Shown here piece by piece: positions 35,393 to 44,946 of a DNA stretch of 64,000 nt. The first letter of the stretch is position 1. Every line of letters begins with the position of its first letter. This DNA comes from a bacterium (lineage in GTDB: Bacteria > Auribacterota > Auribacteria > Auribacterales > Auribacteraceae), in assembly GCA_018435605.1 (NCBI GenBank), contig JAHDNF010000003.1:186001-250000 (forward strand). Reading direction: 5' to 3'. Under the pieces are notes generated by a model. That model worked only from the letters and a program-made list of their open reading frames with translations. It did not search any database and had not been told where the DNA came from. A program made the position numbers and the translations under genes.

Positions 35393-35680
35393 ATGGCTTT
35401 CACCCGACAAGATGTTGATTATATCGCCAAACTTGCCCGGATAACCTTATCCGATGATGAGCAAAAGAATTTTACACGTCAGTTGGATAGCATCCTTGAA
35501 TATGTAAATAAACTCAATGAACTCGATACGGATTCCGTCGAACCGACCGCTCATATATTGCCTGTACAAAATGTATTTCGAGAAGACGAGGTTAAACCGT
35601 GCGCTGACTCTAAATTAGCTGTGGAGCAGTCTCCTGAATTGCGTGACGGATTGTTTATCGTACCTCCGGTCATAGAATAG
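35393..35680 (+). CDS. gatC: Asp-tRNA(Asn)/Glu-tRNA(Gln) amidotransferase subunit C
   Basis: A 95-residue subunit that tethers GatA to GatB. The pattern DVDYIAKLARITLSDDE, then FTRQLDSILEYVNKLNELDT and the C-terminal LRDGLFIVPPVIE is complete. AAGGAGG precedes the ATG. The gene order gatC-gatA-gatB with gaps of 24 and 17 bases marks one operon. The complex converts Glu-tRNA(Gln) or Asp-tRNA(Asn) to the amidated form, which implies that GlnRS or AsnRS may be absent from the organism. Confidence 0.95.
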   Translation: MAFTRQDVDYIAKLARITLSDDEQKNFTRQLDSILEYVNKLNELDTDSVEPTAHILPVQNVFREDEVKPCADSKLAVEQSPELRDGLFIVPPVIE

Positions 35681-35704
35681 AACGATTTATCATAGGAGAT
35701 AACC

Positions 35705-37168
35705 ATGGATATTTTTAACCAAACCGCGTGCCAGTTGATTAAAATGTTGCAATCCAAAGAAATAACTTCTCGTCAGCTGGTTGAGTCGGTTATCGATCGA
35801 ATCGGAGCAGTTGACAGTAAAATCAATGCGTTTGTATATGTTGATAATACCGCCGCTTTGGAAAAAGCTGACGAAATCGATGCGCGAAGGGCAAACGGTG
35901 AGCCTTTAGGAGCGCTTGCAGGTATACCTGTAGCGTTGAAGGATAATCTTCTTTATTGCCGCAGGCCGGTAACGTGTGCCTCTAATATCCTCAAGGGTTA
36001 TTATTCGTCATACAATGCTACGGTGGTAGAGAAATTGATTGGAGCTGACGCTGTAATTATCGGTGTGGCAAATATGGACGAATTCGCCATGGGTTCGTCA
36101 TGCGAAACGTCCTGCTACGGTCCTTCCCGAAATCCGTGGAATCAGGATTGCATTACCGGCGGATCAAGTGGAGGGTCGGCGGCGGCTGTGGCCGCTGATG
36201 AAACTATTCTTGCGCTTGGGTCGGATACGGGCGGGTCGATACGCCAGCCTTCGGCGTTGTGTGGTGTTGTCGGTATGAAACCGACATACGGTCGGGTATC
36301 GCGTTACGGGCTGGTGGCTTTTGCTTCATCGCTAGATCAGATAGGGCCTATAACCAAATCGGTAGCGGATAATGCCCTGCTTCTTCAAGTCATCAGCGGG
36401 TACGATCATCGTGATTCTACGTCTATTAACGAGGATGTGCCTGATTATTCTGCATCATTGGGTGAATCTATCAAAGGGTTGAAAATAGGAATACCTAAGG
36501 AATATTTTCTATACGGCATGGACTCTGATATAGAGACAGCCACAAAAAAGGCAATCGAAACATTTCAACAGCTCGGTGCCCAACCTGTAGAAATATCTCT
36601 TCCGTATACCGAATATGCAATTGCTACATATTATATTATCGCTACTGCGGAAGCTAGTGCGAATCTTGCAAGGTTTGACGGTGTCCGTTACGGCAACAGG
36701 GCAAAAGATGCGGATAATCTGATCGACATGTATTGTAAGACAAAGTCGCAAGGGTTCGGTGCGGAGGTGAAACGGCGTATTTTACTTGGCACCTATGTGT
36801 TGAGTTCAGGATATTATGACGCATATTATAAAAAAGCTCAAAAAGTGCGTACTTTAATACGGGATGATTTTTCTAAAGCCTTTCAAAAGGTTGATTGCAT
36901 TGTGGCGCCTACATCGCCGACATCTGCATTTAAAATAGGTGAAAAGATTGACGATCCGCTGACAATGTATCTTTCCGATATATTTACTATTTCCCTGAAT
37001 CTTGCAGGGCTACCGGGTATATCGATACCGTGTGGTTTTTCAAAAGATTCCTTGCCCATAGGGTTGCAAATTATAGGAAAGCCGTTTGACGAATCGACAA
37101 TACTGCGCGCCGCCTATGCTTTTGAGCAGAATACAGTCTTTCACACACAAAAACCGAACCTTGTATAG
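35705..37168 (+). CDS. gatA: Asp-tRNA(Asn)/Glu-tRNA(Gln) amidotransferase subunit A
   Basis: A 487-residue amidase that releases ammonia from glutamine. The Ser-cisSer-Lys triad is visible: Lys in PVALKDNLL near 79, and the serines in [14 protein letters not shown] near 155 and [14 protein letters not shown] near 178. [14 protein letters not shown] follows. Full length and undamaged. It supplies ammonia through a channel to GatB. Confidence 0.96.
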   Translation: MDIFNQTACQLIKMLQSKEITSRQLVESVIDRIGAVDSKINAFVYVDNTAALEKADEIDARRANGEPLGALAGIPVALKDNLLYCRRPVTCASNILKGYYSSYNATVVEKLIGADAVIIGVANMDEFAMGSSCETSCYGPSRNPWNQDCITGGSSGGSAAAVAADETILALGSDTGGSIRQPSALCGVVGMKPTYGRVSRYGLVAFASSLDQIGPITKSVADNALLLQVISGYDHRDSTSINEDVPDYSASLGESIKGLKIGIPKEYFLYGMDSDIETATKKAIETFQQLGAQPVEISLPYTEYAIATYYIIATAEASANLARFDGVRYGNRAKDADNLIDMYCKTKSQGFGAEVKRRILLGTYVLSSGYYDAYYKKAQKVRTLIRDDFSKAFQKVDCIVAPTSPTSAFKIGEKIDDPLTMYLSDIFTISLNLAGLPGISIPCGFSKDSLPIGLQIIGKPFDESTILRAAYAFEQNTVFHTQKPNLV

Positions 37169-37185
37169 AGCAGGAGGTTTATATA

Positions 37186-38613
37186 ATGGAGTTTGAACCG
37201 GTAATTGGTCTTGAAGTACATGTGCAATTGAACACAAAATCTAAGTTGTTCTGTTCGTGCGCTACGGTTTTTGGCGCTGAACCCAATACTCAGGTTTGTC
37301 CCGTATGTTTGGGGCATCCCGGTGTGTTGCCGGTAATGAACAGAAAAGCGTTGGAATATGCGGTATTATGTGGATTGGCGTTGAATTGTTCTATTTCAAG
37401 ATTCAGTAAATTCGACAGGAAAAATTATTTTTATCCGGATTTACCGAAAAACTATCAGGTTTCGCAGTTTGACAAACCTTTCTGCTACAACGGTTTTGTT
37501 ACTATACATGTTGATGGAAAGGATAAACGTATAGGTGTGACGCGCGCTCATCTTGAAGAAGACGCCGGGAAATTGCTCCATTCCGATGCTGGCGCCGGTA
37601 GCGGTGTCGACTTCAATCGCACAGGAATACCACTGCTTGAGATAGTCAGCGAGCCGGATATTAGCTCGCCTGAAGAGGCGTACGCCTATCTTACCGCGCT
37701 TAAAAGTATTATAGGATACCTTGACATCAGCGATTGCAACATGGAGGAGGGGAGTTTACGTTGCGACGCCAATGTTTCAATTCGTCCTAAAGGTCAAAAA
37801 GAGTTCGGCGTTAAAGCGGAAATAAAAAATATGAATTCGTTTCGCGGCGTACTAAAAGCGGTTTCGTATGAGATTGACCGGCAGACAGAGGTATTGCTTT
37901 GCGGTGGAAAAGTTGTTCAGGAAACTAGGTTGTGGGACGCTGACAAAAATATGACGTTTTCCATGAGAAGTAAAGAAGAGGCGCACGATTACCGTTATTT
38001 TCCCGAACCCGATCTGGTTCCGGTGGTGCTGACTGAAGCGAACATTGAGGAAATACGCAAATATTTACCGGAGTTGCCTTCAGCCCGCATGAAACGATTT
38101 GTGATGGATTACGGTATTACCGAATATGATGCCGAAGTGTTGACCGGTGACAAAAAATTGGCTGATTATTATGAAGATTGCACGCGGTTATTTAATGATT
38201 ACAAGTCGATCAGCAACTGGATACAGTCGGAATTGTTGCGCGAGCTTAACGATAGAAAACTCCCAGTCACCGCCAGTTCCGTATGTCCTAAAAAATTGAC
38301 CGATATGTTGCGTCTTATTCAAAACGGAACTATCAGCGGAAAAATAGCCAAAACTGTCTTCGCACAGATGTTTGAGACCGGCAAGGACGCCGATACAATA
38401 ATTAAAGAAAAGGGATTGGTGCAGATTAGCGACCCTGATGAATTGAAAAAAATTATCGCCGATGTTATTGATTCAAATGGGAGTATTGTTGACGATTATA
38501 AAGGCGGAAAAGAAAAATCGTTTATGTTTCTGGTAGGTCAGGTAATGAAAGCTACCAAAGGCAAGGCGAATCCTCAGGTCGTCAATCAAATGCTTAAAGA
38601 TGCCATAGGGTAA
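37186..38613 (+). CDS. gatB: Asp-tRNA(Asn)/Glu-tRNA(Gln) amidotransferase subunit B
   Basis: A 475-residue subunit that binds the misacylated tRNA and activates its carboxylate with ATP. Features are IGLEVHVQLNTKSKLFCSC with the zinc ligands, CPVCLGHPGVLP, YFYPDLPKNYQVSQ, and RTGIPLLEIVSEPD. The C-terminal YqeY-like tail domain is present (GKANPQVVNQML). AGGAGG precedes the ATG. The GT39 gene begins only five bases after the stop. Confidence 0.96.
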   Translation: MEFEPVIGLEVHVQLNTKSKLFCSCATVFGAEPNTQVCPVCLGHPGVLPVMNRKALEYAVLCGLALNCSISRFSKFDRKNYFYPDLPKNYQVSQFDKPFCYNGFVTIHVDGKDKRIGVTRAHLEEDAGKLLHSDAGAGSGVDFNRTGIPLLEIVSEPDISSPEEAYAYLTALKSIIGYLDISDCNMEEGSLRCDANVSIRPKGQKEFGVKAEIKNMNSFRGVLKAVSYEIDRQTEVLLCGGKVVQETRLWDADKNMTFSMRSKEEAHDYRYFPEPDLVPVVLTEANIEEIRKYLPELPSARMKRFVMDYGITEYDAEVLTGDKKLADYYEDCTRLFNDYKSISNWIQSELLRELNDRKLPVTASSVCPKKLTDMLRLIQNGTISGKIAKTVFAQMFETGKDADTIIKEKGLVQISDPDELKKIIADVIDSNGSIVDDYKGGKEKSFMFLVGQVMKATKGKANPQVVNQMLKDAIG

Positions 38614-38618
38614 AAAAA

Positions 38619-39830
38619 GTGGCTCGCGTGCGAGAATACTATGCGGTTCCCAAACGCAATTTCTCTGATGGATTTGTTGTTTGTATAATAGTTTTTTGCG
38701 GAGTGTTTTTACGCCTGATCTTCCTTGGCCGGACAGGATTGAGCTTAGATGAAATTATCTATTTCAGCGCATTGACATCGGATACGTCATTTGAATTTTC
38801 AAGGTATGCGGTAATGTCGATGTATCAATCGCCGTTTTTCTGCATAATCGGTCAGTATTGGTTAAAATTTGTTGATATTGAATGGACTATACGTATTCTC
38901 CCATTCATATTTGGCGTTTGTTCTCTTGGGTTGGTGTACCCGTTGTGCCGTCAGATTATGTCTCGTTCAGGTGCGATGTTGAGCCTCGTGTTTTTGGCGT
39001 TGTGTCCATATCATATTTATATATCCCAAAGATTTCTTCCGTATAGCATGTTACTGTTTTTCTTGATTCTAAATATGCATTTCTTTTTTCTTACCGGCAG
39101 GAAAGGGGTTAAATGGTATATGCTGGCCGGGTTTATATTATCTGCCGTGTGCGCTATGTCTTCTCATCTTTATGCGGTGACAATTATTCCTGCGCAACTC
39201 TTTTTTTTCTATTTTGTACCTTATAAAAAGAATCGGTTTCCATTTACCAACTGGATTATATGCTGTACGGTAATTTTCTGCTTATGGTTGATTTTATTAG
39301 GTGTTAATATCGCATATCTAGATATAGCAGTTACATCTGATAGGTCAGAATTCGTAACCACATCCCTAAAGCATATTTTTTACATGATATTTATCGTTCC
39401 CTATGGAATGATTGATGCAGGTAACATTTGGCTTTCTGCGCTCTATATTGTAGTTGGTATAGCGATCGTTTTTTGCATGTACAGGGGGGTAGCTGAATCT
39501 CATATCTATAAGAAAGGGAAATCAACAATTGTAAATTTGCAGATCAATTCAGATTTAATCTGTTTCTGTGGATTCTTGTTTGTTATCCAGCTAATTATAC
39601 CATTAATAATATTTGAGATAATTCCGGTTTTTTACTCTAAACAGTCCCATATTACAGGAATAATGTTGGTGTGTGCCATTTTAATGGGTTCCGGTCTACA
39701 AAGACATAATTGCGCTCCTAAATTGAGGATTTTTATGACAAGTCTCATAGGATTGATTTTTATCGGGGCTTTAGTTAATTATTATCATCTGCGTTTTGTA
39801 GAAGAACAATTATTTATGTTGATTAGATAA
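38619..39830 (+). CDS. GT39-like membrane glycosyltransferase
   Basis: A 403-residue polytopic protein with about ten helices. The first periplasmic loop carries the acidic pair region RTGLSLDEIIYFSAL, the position of the catalytic Asp-Glu in GT39/PMT-type enzymes. SQRFLPYSMLLFF near 140 matches the second family motif. Such enzymes use polyprenyl-phosphate sugars. The start is GTG at 38619, five bases after gatB, without a strong ribosome site, so coupling to gatB is likely. The unusual pairing with gatCAB has no clear functional meaning. The last third is more AT-rich than the gat genes. A strong terminator follows. Confidence 0.78.
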   Translation: MARVREYYAVPKRNFSDGFVVCIIVFCGVFLRLIFLGRTGLSLDEIIYFSALTSDTSFEFSRYAVMSMYQSPFFCIIGQYWLKFVDIEWTIRILPFIFGVCSLGLVYPLCRQIMSRSGAMLSLVFLALCPYHIYISQRFLPYSMLLFFLILNMHFFFLTGRKGVKWYMLAGFILSAVCAMSSHLYAVTIIPAQLFFFYFVPYKKNRFPFTNWIICCTVIFCLWLILLGVNIAYLDIAVTSDRSEFVTTSLKHIFYMIFIVPYGMIDAGNIWLSALYIVVGIAIVFCMYRGVAESHIYKKGKSTIVNLQINSDLICFCGFLFVIQLIIPLIIFEIIPVFYSKQSHITGIMLVCAILMGSGLQRHNCAPKLRIFMTSLIGLIFIGALVNYYHLRFVEEQLFMLIR

Positions 39831-39831
39831 A

Positions 39832-39861
39832 AAAAACGGACAAATAAATTTGTCCGTTTTT
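39832..39861. terminator. Bidirectional rho-independent terminator
   Basis: A 13-base perfect stem, AAAAACGGACAAA (39832-39844) against its complement (39849-39861), with a four-base loop TAAA. The A and T runs at either side allow termination in both directions, ending the gat operon and the convergent PEP-CTERM pair. Confidence 0.88.
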
Positions 39862-39889
39862 GATAAATGAAATTTTTATTTCAGAAAAA

Positions 39890-40588
39890 TTACGCTTTTT
39901 TACGATATCGAACCGCTAAAACCAAGCCGTATGCGAACAATGCCATAACAGCCGGTTCAGGCACAGCGGCAATAGTACCGCTTACTACTATATCCCTCAC
40001 AAGGTTACCATTTTGAATAGCATTCGATAAATCATTATTGCTGGGGGCAAGTATACCGATAGTAAGATCAGCTATGCCAAGGGTAACTAAATTATTAAGG
40101 ACACTGGGCACCGTAAATTTATCAGTATTATAAAGTTGAAAATTATTTAGATCGACTGCGATTTCAAGTGTGTTTATAAAACCTGTTGAGGGCGGTATCA
40201 CGAGTAAATTATTAATATACAAGTCTGCGGTCATAATTAATTCAAGCGCCGAATCGCCCACTACATCTGCGTAAAGCGCAAAACCTGAAACGATTGATTG
40301 CGCCCAAGCGTCAAACAATACAATCCCGCCTACAGAGGATACTGGATTCGGATCGATCACAATTGGACTGAATTCAACAGCGACTCCGAGAAGAAAATCT
40401 CCGAAAGGTAAATTTTTTAGTTCCAGATTACCAAGATCAAGTATGGTTCCTCCTACGGAGGTAATTTTTCCGTGGGTAAGACCCTCACCGCTTCCAAATT
40501 CCAAATAAACAGACGCATCAGCTTTCCCGAGTAAGGATGCCATCAACAAAATACCACCTACAAGCCCAACTAACAATTTCTTTTTCAT
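39890..40588 (-). CDS. PEP-CTERM protein, tandem paralogue A
   Basis: A 232-residue exported protein with a signal peptide (MKKKLLVGLVGGILLMASLL, cleaved near KADA). The C-terminus is AAVPEPAVMALFAYGLVLAV followed by RYRKKA, a complete exosortase signal. The body is beta-rich and low in charge. It shares a pattern with the next gene upstream: GGTILDLGNLELKN against GSLRNLDFGNLSI, and MTADLYINNLLVI against LEADLYFNSLVTV at matching places. The two probably arose by tandem duplication and may share a transcript (42-base gap). Function is unknown; an extracellular matrix role is inferred. Confidence 0.85.
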   Translation of the reverse strand: MKKKLLVGLVGGILLMASLLGKADASVYLEFGSGEGLTHGKITSVGGTILDLGNLELKNLPFGDFLLGVAVEFSPIVIDPNPVSSVGGIVLFDAWAQSIVSGFALYADVVGDSALELIMTADLYINNLLVIPPSTGFINTLEIAVDLNNFQLYNTDKFTVPSVLNNLVTLGIADLTIGILAPSNNDLSNAIQNGNLVRDIVVSGTIAAVPEPAVMALFAYGLVLAVRYRKKA

Positions 40589-40630
40589 TCTGCACCTCGT
40601 TATTAATTTATAAGAGTATGTATTTCCGAG

Positions 40631-41341
40631 TTATTTACATTTAGAGTTAACTTTGCGTACAGTATACAACATAACTACTCCCCATCCCATGAACAGGTAC
40701 ATAAACGGTTCGGGAATAGGAGCGGCAGTACCACCAACAACACCATGAAAGGTTTGAGTTCCATGTAATCCTGCATACATGTTCAAAGAATCGCTGGCAA
40801 GGCTAAGAACCATGTCAGCTCCGGATATATATTGTGACAGATAGGCTATGGTACCAGCTGTCAATCCTGTAGTATTCAGAGCAACGTTTCCGAAACTATA
40901 GTTAATTTCAGGATCAATAGAACCTGATTTACCGACAGTAACTAAAGAATTGAAATATAGATCCGCTTCAAGAATAGTATTGCCGCCTAATACGATAGAG
41001 AAGCCGTTGACGCTGGTGGCGGCCGTAAGATCATAAGAATATATGCTTGTCATGCCGAAAGTGGCAATAAGGTTTTCAGTGCTTAAATCGATCAATGCGC
41101 TACCTATAACAATTTGAGCACCTATCAGTTCTGAGATAGTTGTACCGCTATCATCGGCTATTGTTATGCTCAGGTTGCCGAAATCCAAATTGCGTAAGGA
41201 TCCGCCTAAATCAGATATTGCGAAACTGCTCGATTGCGGTCCCGGACTTGTAGTGAATCCTAAGGTAACATGAGCTTGTGTCTGCATTGATGAAGACAGT
41301 AAAACTAATGTTAGAGCTACACATAAAGATATTTTTTTCAC
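40631..41341 (-). CDS. PEP-CTERM protein, tandem paralogue B
   Basis: A 236-residue exported protein with a signal peptide ending near QTQAH. The sorting signal reads PIPEPFMYLFMGWGVVMLYT followed by a basic tail, with Ile before Pro-Glu-Pro and a less typical helix. The middle matches paralogue A as described there. It is the first of the two genes on the minus strand, with GGAGTGG before the ATG. The gap upstream, to 41557, holds no other gene. Confidence 0.83.
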   Translation of the reverse strand: MKKISLCVALTLVLLSSSMQTQAHVTLGFTTSPGPQSSSFAISDLGGSLRNLDFGNLSITIADDSGTTISELIGAQIVIGSALIDLSTENLIATFGMTSIYSYDLTAATSVNGFSIVLGGNTILEADLYFNSLVTVGKSGSIDPEINYSFGNVALNTTGLTAGTIAYLSQYISGADMVLSLASDSLNMYAGLHGTQTFHGVVGGTAAPIPEPFMYLFMGWGVVMLYTVRKVNSKCK

Positions 41342-41557
41342 AGTAGTACCACTCCTTTTATTGTTGAATTAATATATTTCGATAGATATAAAACAATCCA
41401 AAAGATCAAAAATTACAAAAAATTATGTTCACTTTAAAAAAACATAATTATTTTATGTCTGCATTCTACCACAAGATTTTAAAAAATACAAATAAAAAAT
41501 CAAAATAACAGAAATTTTTTTATCGAAATAAAAATTACTATAAGTAATAAGACTGCA
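41342..41557. other. AT-rich gap downstream of the truncated subtilase
   Basis: A very AT-rich 216-base stretch with no ORF or clear hairpin. It should contain the promoter of paralogue B. If the subtilase gene was once intact, the rest of its catalytic domain would have been here and has been lost. Confidence 0.4.
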
Positions 41558-42484
41558 CTACTGATATATATAAAAACATTGACCGCAACGTGTATAGATA
41601 TAATGATAATGGTCGTCTTCTGGATCAATGACATGTATTCTTTGTGATTCAAAAAGAGGATGGTTAATTGCACCTTCATCTTCTATTGCAACATGTACTC
41701 CTGCCCCAGTCAATGCATAATCAGTATCAAACAAGCCCGTTAAAATACCGTCTTGATCCCAAAAAACATTGGATAATTTACCTGCATTGATATTGTTTGC
41801 GGAAATAGGCGGCGACATTTCTTCAATAAACTTGACTATTTCCAGCTCGGCTAAATCGATTATATTCTCCTTTGGTATAGCTATGCGTACTTTATGAGTA
41901 AATGAAATTTTATTTGACTTTAAAATACCACCTACAGTTTTTATCATTTGTCTTGCTTCTACAAAATCAATATCATCATAAAAATGGACAATTAACCTTA
42001 CATAATTACCGTCTTTGGTGTATGAAGGCAGATTCTCTTTCTTTAATGATGCAGATATCTTATCTTCAGGTAGGAACTCGGCAAACCCATCAATAAAATC
42101 TTTTTTGCTAAGAGCGTCAAACTTTTCAGCATCTACCTCAACAATGTATGTATTGTTATCGACATAGTTTTTCGACTCTACTCCATGTTGTTGTAATAGC
42201 TTCTTATCGCGGTTTGTTATGCTCTGTTTCAATTTTACGAAAATCCTTCGCTTATCTTTTGAAGAAAAGTCAATCTGCATATTTTTCTGCATAACTTTTC
42301 TCGTACCAGATTTTAACCTGATAGTTTTATTCGCTTCTGATTGTTGTCCGCGTTTACCTAAAGAGACATTTTGTTTTTTGGATGCATTCGATTGTGTTGT
42401 ATTTTGTGCGAGTAATATGGATGAAAAAATAAGAGAGAGCAAAAGAAAAAGAGAAAAGCAATTAACACCTCTTGATGATTTCAT
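41558..42484 (-). pseudogene. Truncated subtilisin-like (S8) protease
   Basis: The frame encodes 308 residues: a signal peptide (FSLFLLLSLIFSSILLAQ), a propeptide-like region at about 75-230 (KVRIAIPKENIIDLAELEIV), and the first part of an S8 catalytic domain. The catalytic Asp context is GAGVHVAIEDEGAINHPLF near 260-280. The protein then ends at DDHYHYIYTRCGQ, where the catalytic His motif (H-x-T-H-V-A-G) should be. In the +1 frame the bases CAC GTT GCG (41592-41584) encode His-Val-Ala, so a small frameshift plus deletion of everything downstream explains the break. The catalytic Ser half is absent. It is not expected to be an active protease. Confidence 0.75.
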
Positions 42485-42534
42485 ATGTGACCCTCCTTAG
42501 CTGTCATTCATCAATAAGTTTAACCGCTCTATTT

Positions 42535-43503
42535 TTATTTACGCAACTTTTTCAGCAAACAAGCTCCGAATATACATAATGCTAGAGCCGATGGTTCAGG
42601 CACTGGGGTGGCTACGATAATGGATGTGCCATTATCAGTATACACAATGTCGCCATGATTATTGATATCGGGATGATAATCATCATAGTCATTGTTGGTT
42701 ACCTGTGTTACCACGCCATTGCTATAGAGAAAAATCTCGGAATCATTGCCATCGTATCCCGCCCATACCACATCACCTTTATCATTCAACGCAAAGTCTA
42801 AATACTCTGAATCAAAACTTGATGCAATCAACTGCGTCACGCTTCCGTCATAGAAGTAGAGTTCATAGCTGGAATTGATATAAGTGCATTGAGAAAGATT
42901 GTTAAACGCAAAATACAGAATATCAGGGTCACTCGTAGTGTTAGTGGTGATTTGCTGATTTGTTACCCCATCCCATACATAAATGTTGTTGTTGTAAGGG
43001 TTAAGGTATGCTATATCGCTATTATCATTGATTTTAACATTTTTCCCACTTAACATGTTTAGATGGGTGTTATTTGTTCCATTCCACAAATATATATCAT
43101 TAATACGCGAATACACTATTTCTTGGTTATCGTTCATATCAGAAAGTAGCGATAGGTTCAGTTGAATGCCATTGAGATAAACTCTCGAATCACCGGGAAA
43201 AGGGGAAAATGTACGCCAAGCAATATCGTTATTATCATTTAATATGAAGTTAGTTATATAAGGAGTGTACGCATAGCTTGACAGGTTGGTGTTATCCCAC
43301 AACCAAATCGCTACGGTTGGTAAAGTGAAGTCATTGAGAAATGCTATTGTTCCGTTATCATTAATTTGTGCAACGTTTACATACAAAAAAAAAGTCTCAT
43401 CAGTAGGTATTCTGAAATATTCAAAATGTTCATAATCGTATGAGTAAGCACATGATAGACCAAACAATAAGAAGAACAGGAGACAAGGAAAAAAGATTTT
43501 CAT
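42535..43503 (-). CDS. PEP-CTERM protein with NDN-type beta repeats
   Basis: A 322-residue exported protein with a signal peptide ending near SCAYS. The body has about seven repeats of 35-45 residues starting with a pattern such as INDNGTIAF, LNDNNDIAW, MNDNQEIVY, INDNSDIAY, LNDKGDVVW and INNHGDIVY, each followed by an IYLW[DN]G-like strand. This suggests a beta-propeller. The tail is PVPEPSALALCIFGACLLKK with basic residues, an exosortase signal with a short helix. The ATG at 43503 is preferred to one 18 bases upstream because it puts the signal peptide at the start. Function is unknown. Confidence 0.85.
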   Translation of the reverse strand: MKIFFPCLLFFLLFGLSCAYSYDYEHFEYFRIPTDETFFLYVNVAQINDNGTIAFLNDFTLPTVAIWLWDNTNLSSYAYTPYITNFILNDNNDIAWRTFSPFPGDSRVYLNGIQLNLSLLSDMNDNQEIVYSRINDIYLWNGTNNTHLNMLSGKNVKINDNSDIAYLNPYNNNIYVWDGVTNQQITTNTTSDPDILYFAFNNLSQCTYINSSYELYFYDGSVTQLIASSFDSEYLDFALNDKGDVVWAGYDGNDSEIFLYSNGVVTQVTNNDYDDYHPDINNHGDIVYTDNGTSIIVATPVPEPSALALCIFGACLLKKLRK

Positions 43504-43845
43504 AGTGGTATCCTTTCGCAAAAATGTGCTCTATTAAAAGATTACTCGTATAGGATAATTATATTACAAAACAAATATGACCTTTATCCGACTTACCAGT
43601 CATTCTTATAATTTTGATACACTATAATCTATAACACATTGCTATCGAAATATCAAGGATATATAGAGAAATGTTATACAACTTTGTTTGCAATCTTACT
43701 TGCTCATAGGTAACCGCGAAGTTGCACCTAAATTTATCAAAGTCTCATTAATTTATTATATGACAAATCAGATGTAGATTTGTTTCAATATATTGGTATC
43801 TATAAAAAATTAAGTTTATTGAAAGAAAAGACGCTTTGAAAAATT
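43504..43845. other. Intergenic region between the PEP-CTERM gene and tatC
   Basis: 342 bases, AT-rich, no credible gene or tRNA. It includes the promoter area of the NDN-repeat gene (minus-strand TTGTTT, 16 bases, TATACG upstream of 43503). A seven-pair hairpin ACAAATC-N7-GATTTGT lies at 43763-43783 downstream of tatC; without a T-run it is only a weak terminator candidate. Confidence 0.35.
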
Positions 43846-44649
43846 TCATCCGGCTAGTTGACTATTTTTCAGCCTTTTTTTGTGTATTACGTATGCTCCA
43901 AGAACACTTAACTCGTAAAGGATCATTAAGGGAAGAGCGAGAATAATTTGTGTGATTACATCCGGAGGAGTAATAATGGCCGCCACAATAAAAATAGCTA
44001 CTATTACATACCGCCGGAATTTTTTTAATGTCTGATAGTGTAAAAAACCTGCGAAAACAAGTAGCAGGATGACCGCCGGTGTCTCGAATGTAACGCCGAA
44101 AAGCAATATGAATCTGCTTGTGAAGGTGATATAGTTTTCGATTGTCCAATCGTTGGTTATGCCTATCCAGTTAGCAATGCTCCATAAAAAACGCAGTGAA
44201 AACGGCAGAGCGGCATAATAGCAAAAGACAATGCCTGCAATAAACAGTCCGCCGCCAGCAACAAAAATACATTTAACAATCTTTTTTTCCTGATCGTTTA
44301 GCGCTGGCATGATGAATTTTCCGGCAAAATAAGTGGTTAGTGGAAGGGTTAAAATTGTTCCCGCAGTAAAAGCGATTTTCATCGCTACCATAAACGCTCC
44401 GGATGGATGCAGGCTTCGCAGGAGGTTTGCATCTTGGGCGGTATCTGGGAAATAAGTTTGAATCATGTCTATCAGAGGTTTTTTAAGCAGTCCGAGCAGT
44501 GCTGGAGCGATATAAAAGCAAATTGCAGTTCCTGCGATAAGTACGATTGCAATCTTGATGATAGTTGACCGCAATTCATCGAGATGCTCTACGAGGGATT
44601 GTTTTTTATCGGAAGACGGAACGGATGACATATTGTCGAATGATTTCAT
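43846..44649 (-). CDS. tatC: Twin-arginine translocase subunit TatC
   Basis: A 267-residue membrane protein with six helices. The cytoplasmic start SLVEHLDELRSTIIK, the conserved FVAGGGLFIAGIVFCYY and the glutamate loop LLFGVTFETPAVILLLV are all present. TatC receives Tat signal peptides and works with TatA to export folded proteins. It is the last gene of an eight-gene minus-strand operon, 12 bases after tatA. No TatB gene is seen; a two-component TatAC system is likely. Confidence 0.94.
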   Translation of the reverse strand: MKSFDNMSSVPSSDKKQSLVEHLDELRSTIIKIAIVLIAGTAICFYIAPALLGLLKKPLIDMIQTYFPDTAQDANLLRSLHPSGAFMVAMKIAFTAGTILTLPLTTYFAGKFIMPALNDQEKKIVKCIFVAGGGLFIAGIVFCYYAALPFSLRFLWSIANWIGITNDWTIENYITFTSRFILLFGVTFETPAVILLLVFAGFLHYQTLKKFRRYVIVAIFIVAAIITPPDVITQIILALPLMILYELSVLGAYVIHKKRLKNSQLAG

Positions 44650-44661
44650 CTATATGGGTGA

Positions 44662-44913
44662 TCATCCTTTATTATGTTTGGCTGATGCATCGGGCTTGGA
44701 TGCCGCGTCTGAGTTTTCTTCAGGTTTTGCATTTTCCTGTGTATCGGATGTTATGTCGTTGACCGATTTTTTGAATTCACGTAATCCGATACCCAGTGAC
44801 TTTGCGATTTCCGGTAGCTTTTTTGCGCCGAATAATAATAAAATGATTACTAGGATCAATATTAGCTCCGGTAACCCTATACGTCCTAAAAAAGCGCAGG
44901 TAAGTTTGTCCAT
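44662..44913 (-). CDS. tatA: Twin-arginine translocase subunit TatA
   Basis: An 83-residue protein with a short membrane helix followed by an amphipathic helix: [27 protein letters not shown] in overlapping parts, with the conserved FGAKKLPE, then [14 protein letters not shown]. The tail is charged and disordered. It forms the Tat pore with TatC. The N-terminus [12 protein letters not shown] is a little longer than usual. Confidence 0.92.
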   Translation of the reverse strand: MDKLTCAFLGRIGLPELILILVIILLLFGAKKLPEIAKSLGIGLREFKKSVNDITSDTQENAKPEENSDAASKPDASAKHNKG

Positions 44914-44946
44914 TCTATTATGTCTCCCTGTATGGTTTTGTATTCG

